A DNA stretch of 64,000 nt. Source: Coprinellus micaceus (taxonomy: Eukaryota; Basidiomycota; Agaricomycetes; Agaricales; Psathyrellaceae). Position 1 is the stretch's first letter. The number at the start of each line of letters is the position of its first letter. Below the pieces are notes generated by a model, which was not told where the DNA came from, searched no databases, and saw only the letters and a program-made list of their open reading frames with translations. A program made the position numbers and the translations under genes. The stretch is from assembly GCA_951394405.1 (NCBI GenBank), contig OX596341.1:1860001-1924000 (forward strand), written 5' to 3'. Shown one piece after another: positions 45,818-58,100 of the stretch.

Positions 45818-47274
45818 TCCCCGAGGCCCAGTTTGCATTGCCTTTGTGGCGCGACGCTGCCGCCTCCTCCCAACCCCTACTAGTCCTGTAATTTATTCTA
45901 ACATATTCAATCATGCACGGAGCGTGTTTTCTTGAACGAGTACGGTTTCCACGTTTCACTGTTTTGAGCGATTATGGACATATCCGAGTTTGTGCCGCCA
46001 CTACGCGATGGGCGTAGCATCAGCACACTGGCTCGTCTAAGCACAAGATGGGGCACGTTGAGGTGTCTTCGGGTTCGCTGTGGATGACCGAGTGTATTTG
46101 AGCGGATACGATACGCCCCGTCCTCGACGTTCACTGGGGCCGCCGAGACTCCCAGTCATCGCAGCTTTTGAACGCGGAATCCCATGGGACTGAGGGTCGT
46201 AGAAGCGTACGAAGGCGCGACGCGTTTCATGGCAATTAGCGCCCACCACGTTTGGAGTGTGAACTGCTAGCCAGCTTTGGCCTCGAGACACCTTGTCGAT
46301 ATGGTCGGTTTTCCCGGGTTCGGCGGAGTGGCACCACCGGATAGATGACGGGCTTCAAGCATCCTGTCTTCGAACTTCCGTAACCTTATAAGTGTACAGG
46401 GATCGGAGACAGGGCGATGGCAAATGATTTGTTTAGCTTGGGGTGGAAGCATTCCATTGGCTGTTTAGGCGTCATAGTGGGTGGCTGCACCTTTACTGGG
46501 CCCTCGAACGAGCGCAGTGACCGTGATAAATCCACCAGCACCACGCAGAAGGTCCTTTAGGTTCTTATTCATCTCCTGCTACAACACTGCTACTGGCTAT
46601 CATCACCGCATACAGTTTCAAAATGGGATCCCTGTCTACCTCCGGCCTGCTTGAGTTTATGCGAGGGCGGCAGTCAGCCGCTGTCGCGTGATGGTGCACC
46701 CTCATGGTTATCATGAAAACGGCACAGGCTGGTTTTCTGCTTACACTGGACAAGTACCACTATCCCGGCACGTGCGCTCACCCACTTGAGGCATGGGATG
46801 AAGTAATTCGAGTGTCGCCTTAAAGAGTTTCATCACAGCGGTTCCAATTCAACACGATTGGGTGAGACAACCGTCAGCTGGGTGGTCGTGCTAAGGGTGA
46901 GTTGTGCCAATGGTGATGCAGAATGGGCGTTTGCCCTTCAAGTGCGCCAGAATATGCGGTCTTACAGCGGTCTGGTAATCCTAGGTAATTTCTGGTGGTG
47001 AATGATCAGACCCGTGTCAGATTGATCAGGAGGAAGCAGTCTCGCAAAGGTCCGGTCGGAGCCATCTGGCTATATCAGTGATGGCGAAAAACCCTGATGT
47101 CGAGGTTAAGGTCAGCGTTTCTCGTCCACTCCACCATCTTCCACGAAATGAGCAGAAACATCGAGAAACACAGGGCCCCTGGTCTTATAATGGCTGGAAT
47201 GTCTCTGCTTGGACAATTCACTTGACATCGAGTCTCTGAAAACAACTCACACTAAACCCAACTCGACCACGACG
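45818..47274. other. Intergenic, nothing recognised
   Basis: Only short unsupported frames are present. This stretch marks the change from the accessory part to the conserved gene block. Confidence 0.4.
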
Positions 47275-48531
47275 ATGTTCGGAGGCTACTACGGCGACAA
47301 CAGCTACAACCCCTTCCGGCATTCCTCTTACCTCCCGGAGCGTCAGTACTCCCCTGGATACGGTTACGGCCGTACACAACGCGATCCGTATGCAGAGGCA
47401 CGCGCTAGTGCACAAGCAGAGGCCCGAGCTCGAGCTTTAGCAGAGGAGCGTGCTCGGAGGGCTCAATGGCTTCCCGATGAGGATGAGGAAGATGAAGATG
47501 AAGATGATTGGAGGTACAGCCAGCTAGGCCCCCGGGAGAGAGCGTACCTGGATGCGATGAAGCGGCAGCGGCAGATGGAGAGGGCAGAGCAGGAAAGGGC
47601 AGAAGTTGAGAAGAGGTTAGAAGAGGAGCGATGGCAGAAGCAGTTAGAGCAGAAGGAGTGGGAGGAGAAGGCACGGAGGCAACGGATAGTAGAAGAGCAG
47701 AGGAGAGTCCAGCAGCAGAAGAGGGAGCAGGCGAGGAGACAAGCCGAGGCTGCGAATGTGAGTCTAGTCTGTTCGGTTAACGCCAGTCTTTCCGCTAACT
47801 AAGACTTGCAGGCACAAGTGAAGGGTCAGCACCCCGGGGTACCGTTCCCATCGCGCCCTCGAAAACCCACTCCACCTCCGCGCCAATCTACTCCTAGACC
47901 CCAGTACACTGAGAAGCATGAAGAGGCGGCTTCCATTATCCAAACTAAATACCGCGTCCACCAATCCCTCAAACACATTCGCAATCTCGAGCAGGCCTTC
48001 AATGATGCCAGACAAAACTTCACCTTCCCCACCGCTATCGACTTCCAACGTCCCGGAACTGGAGCCTCCGACCACGATCACATATCTGTCCAAGTTCGCT
48101 CGCCTCCACCCTCAGAAGGAGACCCGAGTGAGTCGCCCATGGAAGTCGACGAGCAGCCTTTCTCTGGCAAGCTTGCGTATACATCCACGAACTATGGGCT
48201 ACATGCGTACATGGAGAGCTTGCTGAAGATGTTGATGCAGCTGGACGGGGTGGAGAGTTGGGGCGATGCGAACGTGCGGAAGAGGAGGCGGGCAGTCGTG
48301 AAGGAAATCGAAGGAGAGGTATCTCGGGTGGAGACGTATTGGAAGAATGCGTGGAGAGGCTATTTGAGGGACGAGGAAGAGAAAGACAAGGGGGAAGTGG
48401 AAGATGAGGTGAAGGAGGAGCAAAAGGGGGAAGCGGGGAACTCGGATGGTCCGGAGAGGGACGCTGTGGGGTCGACGACCGCGGATCCTTGGGATGGTAG
48501 GAGTGCGACGGGTAATTCATTAGAACTCTGA
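47275..48531 (+). CDS. BAG-domain protein with IQ motif
   Basis: Exon 1 is 47275-47757 and exon 2 is 47812-48531, in phase (GTGAGT donor, CTTGCAG acceptor), giving 400 aa. The N-terminus is Tyr/Gly-rich (MFGGYYGDNSYNPF). A strongly charged region follows: an acidic run (DEDEEDEDEDD), then a long Arg/Glu/Gln-rich helix (EQERAEVEKRLEEERWQ), probably a single helix or coiled coil. An IQ motif, IIQTKYRVHQSLKHI, begins at about residue 200 and could bind calmodulin. A BAG-like helical region follows at about residues 285-345 (LLKMLMQLDGVESWGD, RAVVKEIEGEVSRVETY). BAG domains bind the Hsp70 ATPase domain as nucleotide-exchange factors. IQ-plus-BAG proteins are known in fungi and plants. The ATG at 47275 begins the Gly/Tyr-rich segment. 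Confidence 0.8.
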
Positions 48532-49477
48532 TACCGTTATCATCTGTATTATAGCCGCCTTCCCGCAACATGAACACATGTCCCTTGACTACGATATGAT
48601 GAATAAGCGCCCAACGTTCATAACCGGGGAGCGATCCGATCGACCGTGTGCGGGAGCTTATCAGTTGCCACTGTAACTTTTGGGGGACAACCCTGGAACA
48701 GCACAAGGTATCTGGGGAAGGACACGACCACACGACCAGTCGCAACGGGATGAATTCGCAGAACATCATTTTGCGAAGTCAATTGGATTGCAGAGAGGAA
48801 TGACAGGAAATGACGTTTCAGGTACCGCTGTTTCTCACCAATTTGGTTCCGTTTTACTATTTAGCGTGAACGGGAACAAATGTGGATATGGACGTGTCGA
48901 AGTCTGGCGCTGAGAGGGACGGCAGCAAGTCGTAAAGGCCTGCGCGGGACATGAGTCCCCTCCTCTCGCCGCGTCGAGGTCTGGATCTGGGCTTCATAGC
49001 TGGTGGGAGAGTGACCCTGATCACGAAAGGATCTAAGCTGTTCGCAGCACCATTTTGTGCGCCAAAATTCAATTCTATCGTGCTGGAACGTGTTGCGCCG
49101 GCGCCAGGGATGCAACAGAGTCCGAGGGTATTTAAACCTGAATTGACAGTGCCCTGCATGGTTGCTCGGGTGGTTAACCCAGCTCCCGTGCCTTGTTTCC
49201 CCGTTCACAGTTTATTTCCTTCAGGTCGTCACCGGGAGGCCTCCTTATCACGTCGTTCACGGGTTTCCCCTCCCTCCTCTCTCCCACCTCGACCCTGGGG
49301 TCAAAGCACCCAAGAAAACTCGGCATACCGAGCCCAAAATACGTGTTCCCGCAGCGCCACTCTGCTGTACGCTGAAGATCCTGGCCACAGCACACCATTG
49401 GCGACGAGCAGAGGGGCGTTCGGCTGTCACCCGCTCTACTATACAAGCTCTTGGAACGATTGGAAGGGAGGAGGAGG
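48532..49477. other. Intergenic, nothing recognised
   Basis: 3' flank of the BAG gene and upstream region of the Zn2Cys6 gene. Frames on both strands are short and overlap without support. Confidence 0.4.
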
Positions 49478-52400
49478 ATGGCAGACTCGTCAGCGCGTTC
49501 CCCATCCCCTGGGTCCGACACAGGCGATTACCATGTCTCTGAGGCCAGTGAGATCGAAGAGTCGCCGACGGTGGAGGCTGGTCCGTCGACATTAGCCAAG
49601 GGCAAAGGGAAAAGCTCGGGGAAGGGAAAGGGTAAAGGAGGAGGTCAACAGTGAGTAGCATCATTCGTTCTGACGACGCGGGTCCATCCGTTGCTCGGTC
49701 TCTTCTGCTCGTCCTGAGCCCATGGTCTGCTCGATGGTCGCTCTTCGTTGAGACGCGTCAAGGGCGTGTGCCAGGGCTGCGTTCCGTTTTGCTTCCGCTT
49801 CGAGATCAGCGCTTCTTGACCACTTACCGCCGTGTCGCCGCAGGGGTCGTGCTCGGGCCACGGTAGTCTGTCTAGAGGTACATAAATCCAATTCAAATCC
49901 ACTTGAAAGCGTCACTGACGTGCTCCCAAACCAAAAGTGCAAGAGGTTGAAGCTCAAGTGTAACCGAGAGCAGCCATGTAATCAATGTGGGCCCAAAGGC
50001 AAGGCGGACAAGTGCGTCTACTCCAAAGAGGCTTCACAAAAACTGTGAGTATTCCCCCATATCTCTGCGCTCACCCTATAACCCAAGCCCAGAGACCCTC
50101 CAAACCTCAACATCCGGCTGAAAGCTCTCGAAACTTTCGCGGCGCTGCTTTCCGCGGGTGTGCCCGTCTCTCAATTCATACCCACTTATCAGCCCGTTGC
50201 AGAGAGCACGAAGAAGGACATTGAGGATTATGAAGCGAAAGGCGGGCAGCTTCGTCCTGGCACCTTTCTCGCCAACCTGGCATCGAGCATGAGCAATGCA
50301 CACGGTGATGGAGCCCGGGCCAAAGGTTCTCTGCTTTCCGACTTACACGAGCTGGTACACCACTACACCCACCTCATCCTGGACTCCGAAGGTTTACCTC
50401 CCGACGAGTTCTGCTCCTGCGACCACGACGCGACCAATCCGTTTACTGAGGGTGCCCTCGGGGTTGTTGTGAAGGAAGAGGAGGGCCGTGAAGTTCTCGA
50501 CGTGAATATGAACCCTGACGTCGCCGCTGAGCGGCAACCGAGGTCGTTCCCAAAACCAGGACTCGTCCTGCCTCCACTCTCGCATTTTCCTGACGGCATG
50601 GCCTCTCTTCCTCCACCCGAAGTATACTATCCCCCCGGAACTCAGGCACCACAAGCCTCCTTCTACCCTGCAGCCGCGGATGCCAGAAGAGCCCACTGGC
50701 AAGCGGCAACCGACACCCCAGGAGCGGCATCGTCTGCGGCCACGAACCCAGCCCTTCCATTGGCTGGCGACAGCAGCGGGGGGCCTCGGGCGAGTCCAGC
50801 CCCTAAACCATCTGTGACATACGCCCTCATCAAGCGTCTCCCCGCACTCGCAAGATGCATTGAGATGCTCGCTCGGGCTCAGACGGTACTCGCAGAAACC
50901 CCTGTAGAGCTCGGCCTTCGTTCTCGTACGGCTGCGTTGCCGCAGGAGCTGAGGGACAAGTTCCCGGAAGAGACGACCAAGGCATTTGGCTGGGCGGCAT
51001 TGACCAAACGAGTGAGAATGTGTCTGATCCTGGGGAAGGATAAGCCGGCTCGGTCCACGACGCGTCAAAAGACTGTCCCTTCGGCCTCATCTTCCACTCC
51101 AGCTCCCTTGAATGCTCAAGCTCGTCGGAATCCAAAGCGTGCCCAAGCGACGGCGGGGCCCAGCCATGCCAGCGATATGAGCCCCGTGGACCACGGCGCT
51201 CGCAGTCCCTCAGTCGACCCTCGGACCGCTAGCCAGAAAGAAAAGTCCTCCGCCCCTCCTCCACCTCCCTCCCACGAATCTCTTCCATTCTTTGCCGTGA
51301 TTTGTGCGCTTCTGGCGTTCGGTGCAGACCCGGCGAAAGACCAGGAAACGACCAGCGATGAGTCTGCGCCCTTCCTACTCGCCCTTTGTCAACAAGCTCT
51401 CGGGCTCTGGGTTGAGGGAGGTGAATATATCCCTCCAGATAGGTCAGGGGAGGTCACAGAGGAAGTGATTATGGGAGCTCGTGCCGATTATTTCCGCGCT
51501 TGTTCTCTTTCTATTCTGTTTTATCTGAACAAGACACGCCCTTCTGTACCAACCAGTCGTCGTGATGGGCTTTCTCTCGGAATTTACCGCCATCCCAATC
51601 AGCGGCAGGTTGTTCACATTGTAAGTTTTCTCGTTCGCTGGGTGGGTGTCGGAGCTTGACTTTCGTCTCAAGATGTCCAAGATGGCGACACAGCTTATGG
51701 CTTGGGATTATGAAGATGGCCTTGTTCCAGTACGCGACGCAGAGGAGGACCCGCAGGCAGACGATACCACGGAAGAGGCCAAGTTGATTCCGAGAATTGC
51801 AATCGCGGAGGGTGAAGAGGGGAGATTACGACTTTTCTGGCAGGTCTTGTACTATGACACGTATGGCGTTTTCCCTTGGATTCCTTCTTCTGAGTCTGAC
51901 ACATTGAAGGTGCATCGCCGGTATGTTCCAACAGGAGCCCTTTATACCAGCCTCGCGGTATCTCGTCGGGGCGCTGCCCGCCCTTGCGCCTGATTATCGC
52001 GAAATGGTCGCCAAGGTCCTCAAGTCGTCTGATGCTCAGGATGTGCAGATGGGCTCTGCTGTGGAGGGCTCGCAGGCTGCGCCAGCTGGAGAGCAGAAGC
52101 TAGAGGTGAATGAGAGGCGGGAAATCGACGAAGAACGATTGCGAACCGAACAGCTTTTCCTTGTATTACGTGCTCGGTAAGTGTCTCGATCCGTTCGATT
52201 TCCCATTTGCTGATGCTGTTTCCAGTATTACTCGGCTTTCCAGTATCGTCGATCGGCGTTTGGCGAAAGGAGAATACTCTTTGGAACAAGCCGCAGACCT
52301 GGCAAAGGAGGTTGAAGCCCTCACCGCGGAACTACCGGAAGAATTGCGCTGGGCCTGGCAGCATGCTGTAGAAACAACGTCCACCGAGCTGTTGGCTAGT

Positions 52401-54406
52401 GGGGAAACGGTCCAGAGTGTTGGCGTGACCAGCCCGAGCACACCAACCGTGGTGCTCAGCGCCAAGGCGAAGGGGAAGTCGAGGGCCGCCGATGGTGATT
52501 CCGCCCCGAAGTCGTCAAGGTTGACTCTGGACCAAGATGGGGAGGGTCAACCCGCTGGTTTGTCGCAGGAGATTGTTGCCTCTAAGACCAAAACGCGCAC
52601 TCTCAGCTGTGAACTGGCCCTCATGGCCCAGCTGCTCCTCGTGCGGATCTACGGGCCTTTCGCTCGCAAGCCGGGTACCACCCCCTCGGATTCAACGCTT
52701 TCGTCAACGATCCCTGAGCCTCTGCTCAACGCCTCGAAAGCTATCATCCGCGTCGCGAAGGTGATCCATCGCCCTGGGCAAACGTACCCCGGACCTTCGA
52801 CTTTCCTCGCTATGTGCTCCCTCGATCAACTCGTACTCGACGCGACATTGATGTGCACTCAACACTGCTTCGGTGGCACCATTATCGAGTCGAAGGACGA
52901 CAAGTCCGGTGTGCAGAAGAAGGATGCTGGGAGTGGGGAACTGATGCAGACCATTGGCATCGGATTGGATTTGCTGGATGTAGTGTGCAGCATATCGAAG
53001 AACGCAGCGCAGATACCAACTTCAGGCTCCACTCAGGATGCCGTCGTGACGAATCCTACTTCCCTCGAGACAAGGGTCGTCGCATCGCTACGTAAGCAGT
53101 GGTCGCTCAAGAACTTGTCCTTCGCCCCAGCACGGAGTCGCAAGCGCACTCGGAGTACGATGGAAGACACTCTCAGTGTCCCAGTTGAACTAGTCGAAAG
53201 GGCGGCTCCCCCGCCCCCACCGCCAGCCGAACCATACAGTTCACACCGAAGAAGTGTGACAGATCAGCAGAGCGTACAATTGCCGGCTCAGCCATACCCA
53301 AGAAGCGCGACGGAACAACAAAGTGCACCACCGAGGACCCCTGCAGATGGTCAGTCAAGGGTCGCTTCCCCCATCCCTGTTGATCAGCCCTTGTCCACAA
53401 CGCAACCCTCTACGTCCACACCGGCTCCTGTTCTCCCCCCAGACACTCCTGCAGCAGGGCCACCTACGGCACGCATAGTGCCAGAAGAAGTTGTAAAGCC
53501 GAAGGGCAAACCCCGTACAGGGAATGCCGCCCACGCCCAGATTAGCTTCCGTTCGAGAGGTCCAGGTGGTGCAATCCAGACGAGCAAGCGCAAGCAGGAG
53601 CCAAAGTCACGGGCACCTTCGCGACCATTGTTAACGACGGCAGAGAGGGCGGTGGGAGAGGATGGTAAGATGCGTTATGTCGAGGACGATCGGGTACCGG
53701 TAAGTCTGCTTGGGAACTATATAATCATGAGTGGTTGAAACTGACAGCAGGACACCAGACCCCTCAGAGCGCCACGCCGCCCCAACCTCAACGTCACCCC
53801 ATGCAGGTTCAGAATACTCCTACACAACGCCCTGTTCAACCGCTCCCGCCATCCCAACATTACCACAGCTACGGCTCCGCGACTTCGACTCAAGTGCCGT
53901 ATAACATACCGTTGGCCGGTATGACTCCTGCAAACCGGTACCCTCACGGATTCGATGGCGGACCTGTTGGAGGTGTTTCCGTGCCGCCCACGCCCCACCC
54001 AGAGTTTAGTGGTTACACTGGCTACCCGCCCCCGGCCCCCGCCCAGAGCTCTTCGTATCATCAGCAACACCACACCGCGTACTCGCCACACCCCCAGAGT
54101 GCTATGGCTTCTCCCGTTCACACTGACATGGCTCCTGGTGGGTACTTCGACCCTCGTCACGCCGACCATCCTCCAAGCTACCCGACCTCACCTTCTTATG
54201 GGCACTCGACCGGACCAGACGCCTACATGAAACATGGAGTCCCTCCTTCCTCGTTTAGCAACTTGTCGTATGCGCCTGATCCGGGCACCATGTCTGGGAA
54301 CTCGATGTCCAATTGGCAAGACCAGCAAACCGTACCGGGACAGGTGCAACAGCCCCCTCCTCAAACCCATTACTCCCCTTGGCAGGGCCATGGGTACCAG
54401 CAATAG
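49478..54406 (+). CDS. Zn2Cys6 fungal transcription factor, eight exons
   Basis: Exons 49478-49650, 49844-49877, 49938-50044, 50093-51620, 51673-51860, 51910-52176, 52226-53699 and 53759-54406 sum to 4,419 nt in one frame (1,472 aa). The Gal4-type cluster is C67-x2-C70-x6-C77-x5-C83-x2-C86-x8-C95. C67 lies on the 34-nt exon 2 and the other cysteines on exon 3. A basic Lys/Gly-rich stretch precedes it and a Ser/Thr/Pro region follows. The middle part, with SLGIYRHPNQR and GRLRLFWQVLYYDT, matches the fungal-specific transcription factor region. The C-terminal 250 residues are Pro/Gln/Tyr/Ser-rich and may activate transcription. The target genes are unknown. The upstream intron 49651-49843 is longer than the rest. 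Confidence 0.85.
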
Positions 54407-55177
54407 TTGGCGGTGAGATAATATTCACTTCAATCTACTTCACCCTTCGCTGGGCGGGTTGTTCTTGGTTTATTACCCTAGGATTTCGTTGTGCTGTGTG
54501 CTATATATTCCCCCTTCGCTATCTCATTCAGGAACTGTTCTCCTTGTACCACCCTGTACTATGTCACTCACGATCTTTTCCACCTCTCATTCACGAAGTT
54601 CATCTGTATTTACCACCCCTTCGCTTACCTCTGCACGTTGTTGTTCTCTTTTCTGACTGTCCCGTCGAACGGTGGCCTGTACAGCATTTTTCTTCCACTT
54701 CGCAACCCAGTTCCTTGTTGTATCCCACTTGCATTTTTAGGCTTTCTTCTTGATCTTCTTTGGGTGCCTGACGCTAATCTTTATGACATTCACGAGCCGT
54801 TTGACGTTTACCTTGCCTCGATACCCCCTTCCTCCTACCTGAGAGGTGCCCACTGCGACTAATTCGCCGTGGTATAATTGTGCGTTAGACTGTCCGATCT
54901 ATCTTATTCTTTAGACACCCCTAGAACACAATCTCAAGGCAACCCCTTCTCGTGCCAACTTGAAGCGTGATCACGAAACAAGCGCCCTGACGCGCGGTCG
55001 CGTTATTAGCCATCAGCAGCCCAGCTATACAAGGACTGATGCGATCCACGTGCCAAATTTTTGAGTGGATTTGATTCCGACCTCAGGTTCTGCCCAGTCT
55101 ATCCTTTTCTCTATCTCTATTCCCCATCTCGAGGGTCTCCCCTTCTCTTATTTGTCACCCCGCACAGGCTATATGGA
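54407..55177. other. Intergenic between regulator and UTP10
   Basis: A pyrimidine-rich region without a supported gene. It contains the 3' flank of the regulator and the upstream region of UTP10, which is C/T-rich just before the ATG, as is common in basidiomycete promoters. Confidence 0.4.
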
Positions 55178-58100
55178 ATGCCAAGTCTAGCTGAACAACT
55201 AGCACAAAATGCGTCTTTGAACGCACATCTCTTCACGGACAGGAGCAAACGTAAACCGACCGTCTCGTACCTCTTTACTGGACGCGGTGCCGACCAATAC
55301 GACCTCGACACGATCTTTGCGCTTGGGCAGAACGCTTTCCTGCAGCTGTGCAGTCTAGATCCGGCATTGGAGGCGTACGAGGAGGCCTTATTCAGCGACT
55401 CGGCGAAGCAGACGGACCGCACGCTTTTACCGAAGGATGCGGCGGAGGAGTTGGACAGGTCTATTCAAGGGTTCTTGGTCAGATTGGGGCCATACCTCAT
55501 GGACGCACCATCGGGAAAAGTCATTGAATGGCTGGTTAGGCGGTTCAGGTGCGTCAAACCGGGTTCCTGAGGGACGGAGGGGGGTTCGTTCGATGGATCT
55601 CTTTCCTCCCAGTATTTCCAAACAACTGAATGAATGACAACAATAGAATATACGAATTCAACGTCGACGCAGTCATGACCCTGTTTCTCCCTTACCATGA
55701 GACGCCCCATTTCACCAAGATAGTCTCTATTCTCGATATCAAGTGAGTGCCGATTCATTTTTAGCCTGAGCGGTCGCCGTATCTCTTCCCGACTTTAATA
55801 CCGCCCACTGCACCACCGCTTCCCCGTTCTCGCCGAAACCCCGAGTGTGCAAAATCGTGACTCGAACCCCTCCTGCGGCGGATACCGCTTTACCCGTACC
55901 CCTTCATGCAACCCACGTTTTCCCAATGCACAGTTAACCTCTCCCGATGCGCATACTGACCCGGTAATGATTATACAGGCCCAACACCTTGTGGAGCTTC
56001 CTCGCCCCTTACAAGTCTGCGGCGCAGAACATTCAGCGCGTCTCTCTCGTGTCCGAGATGCTTCGCAACCCCGATTTGGCTCGCTTCATCGCGTCCCTCC
56101 TCCCGAATGCCTTGAAGGAGCGGCAGGGCCACGTCGTGCACCGAACTCTGTTGGCATTCAATGCCGCTACGCTCAATGAGTTCATCAAGCGGAGTAAGAA
56201 GATGGATGAAGGCACAGGAGTCTTGCTCGTATCCGCATTGTTGGAGCCCTTGCAAATGAAGGGCGGAGATGGGTCTAAAGATGCAATCGTGAGTCTCTTT
56301 CGAGTATTAGCGCTTGTTTACATGACTTAATCTCGGTTAGTTGGGAAGCTATGTCCTCTTGGCTGCGTTGTCGCAGAAGTCCGATCTCGCTCCTTCGATG
56401 GTGAAAACCATCATCGGCGCTATGACTGGCGCAGCTCACCACGTCTCAACGGAGCAGTTCGTATATGCCGCCGTCGCATTCTGCCAAGGGCAGGAGCAAC
56501 TCGAAAAAGTGTCCGAATCGACTGTCAAAGCTCTCCTCATGCTCCCGGGGATCAACGAAGAAATCACAGCTGCATGCAGGTGGTATGGAAGCGAGAGGTT
56601 GTTGGTCCCCATCACCTCGCGGCTTGTGCCCAAGTTGTCTGAAACGGAAGGAGCCTCCGAATTTGTGGAGAACTTGATTGCTACCGCATCGGTGCCCGAT
56701 GTTATCCTCACTCACTTGTTGAGGCTCTTGGTCAAGGTTATTCTCTCCGCCGAAACTGCGCTGAAGGAAAGACAATTGTTGTCGGCGGCCCAGCAGCGTC
56801 ACCCTCAGACCGTCCAGAAGGTCACTCGGGACATTATCGACGAAGATGAGGAGCAGAAGGTTGCTGTTGAGGAGCTCATTGTCTCTCTCTCTACGGTACG
56901 ATAGTTTTTCGATCTCTTATCTCGAACTCGCTGACCGACATGTACCCGCCAGGCTCAAGCCCTCCCTTCCTCAGGCAAAACGATGCCTAACTTTGATCTA
57001 ATCGTTAGCTCAACACATGCCGATTCGAATGTCCGTGCGATCGCCGTGAGGAAACTTGTCGCAGCTTTCCCGGGAGTCTCCGAGGGAGACGATGTCGTGA
57101 GTCCAGCATTGCATTTTTATGGGGGTGAAACTTACGTTTTGGACCACAGAAATCCATCCAAAATGCATTACTTGGACGGGTCTACGACTCAAACGTCGAA
57201 GTCCTTGAAGCACTCTACGAGACCCCCGAAACCCTCGCCAAAGCGTTCCTCACTATTCCCACCGAATACTTCGATGCCCTCACCTCAAGCATTGCAGCCC
57301 CGGGATCCAAGCCCAAGCGTGCTGCACTACGCCTTCACCTCGGCTTCCTCATCAGCCACATCCTCGGTTCTCTGGATACCGACCATCAATCCACCGTCTT
57401 CGAGCGCCTCCTGCTCCCCTTCTTGTTGTTCTCGAAGCCCCGACAGCATACCGCTGAATTGGTTTGGGAAACTGTTGACCAGGTACTGAAGGCGTCACCT
57501 GAGGCATTCGAGTTGTTGAACGGGTGCCCAGAACTCGTGAAGAAGGACGGTGAGAGGACGCCAGAGACCATGATCGCAGCCAACTCGGCTGTTGCATCCA
57601 AGTCCGCGGACAATATCCTGCGTTCTGATCGCTTCGCTCAGCACTTGGACACCCTTGTCTCGAAGCTCCATGATGAGAACCCTCACTCCCGCGCCTTCGC
57701 CTACCTTGTGACGCGCGCGCTCTTGGAGAGGATGTCTGGTGTCCACCAAGTTGAAGCTGCGAACAAGGTCCTCAATGCACTACAGTTGGAGCAACTTCCC
57801 AGCCTCGACGACTTAGCCGAGACCCAGAGCGTCGAAGAAGCCATCAAGGAGGAAGTCGTTGGCAGGGCCGTCGTGTCTAAACCGAGCAGCAAGACCACTC
57901 TAGCTTGGTTGCAAGTCAGCGTTTTGACAGCCATCGCCCAGGTTCCTCAACCTGCGAACAAGGGGATCGATTGGTTCAAGTCTGTGGACCCCATGTCTCG
58001 GGAGGTTGGCGATATCTATGTCGCTACCACCAGAAAGCTCTACAGCCTTTTCAACAACTCTGGTGCCGTACCCTCGCTTGCCTTTGGCCTCCTACGGGGC

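Noticed and set aside
51861..51934. Frameshift in the Zn2Cys6 gene near 51.9 kb
   Set aside because: A 49-bp intron 51861-51909 (GTATGG...TTGAAG) restores the frame into CIAGMFQQEPFI, so no shift needs to be assumed.
55851..55930. Box-B-like GGTTCGAGTC on the minus strand in the long intron 2 of UTP10
   Set aside because: The T-arm stem does not pair and no box A lies at the right distance; a SINE insertion remains possible but unsupported.
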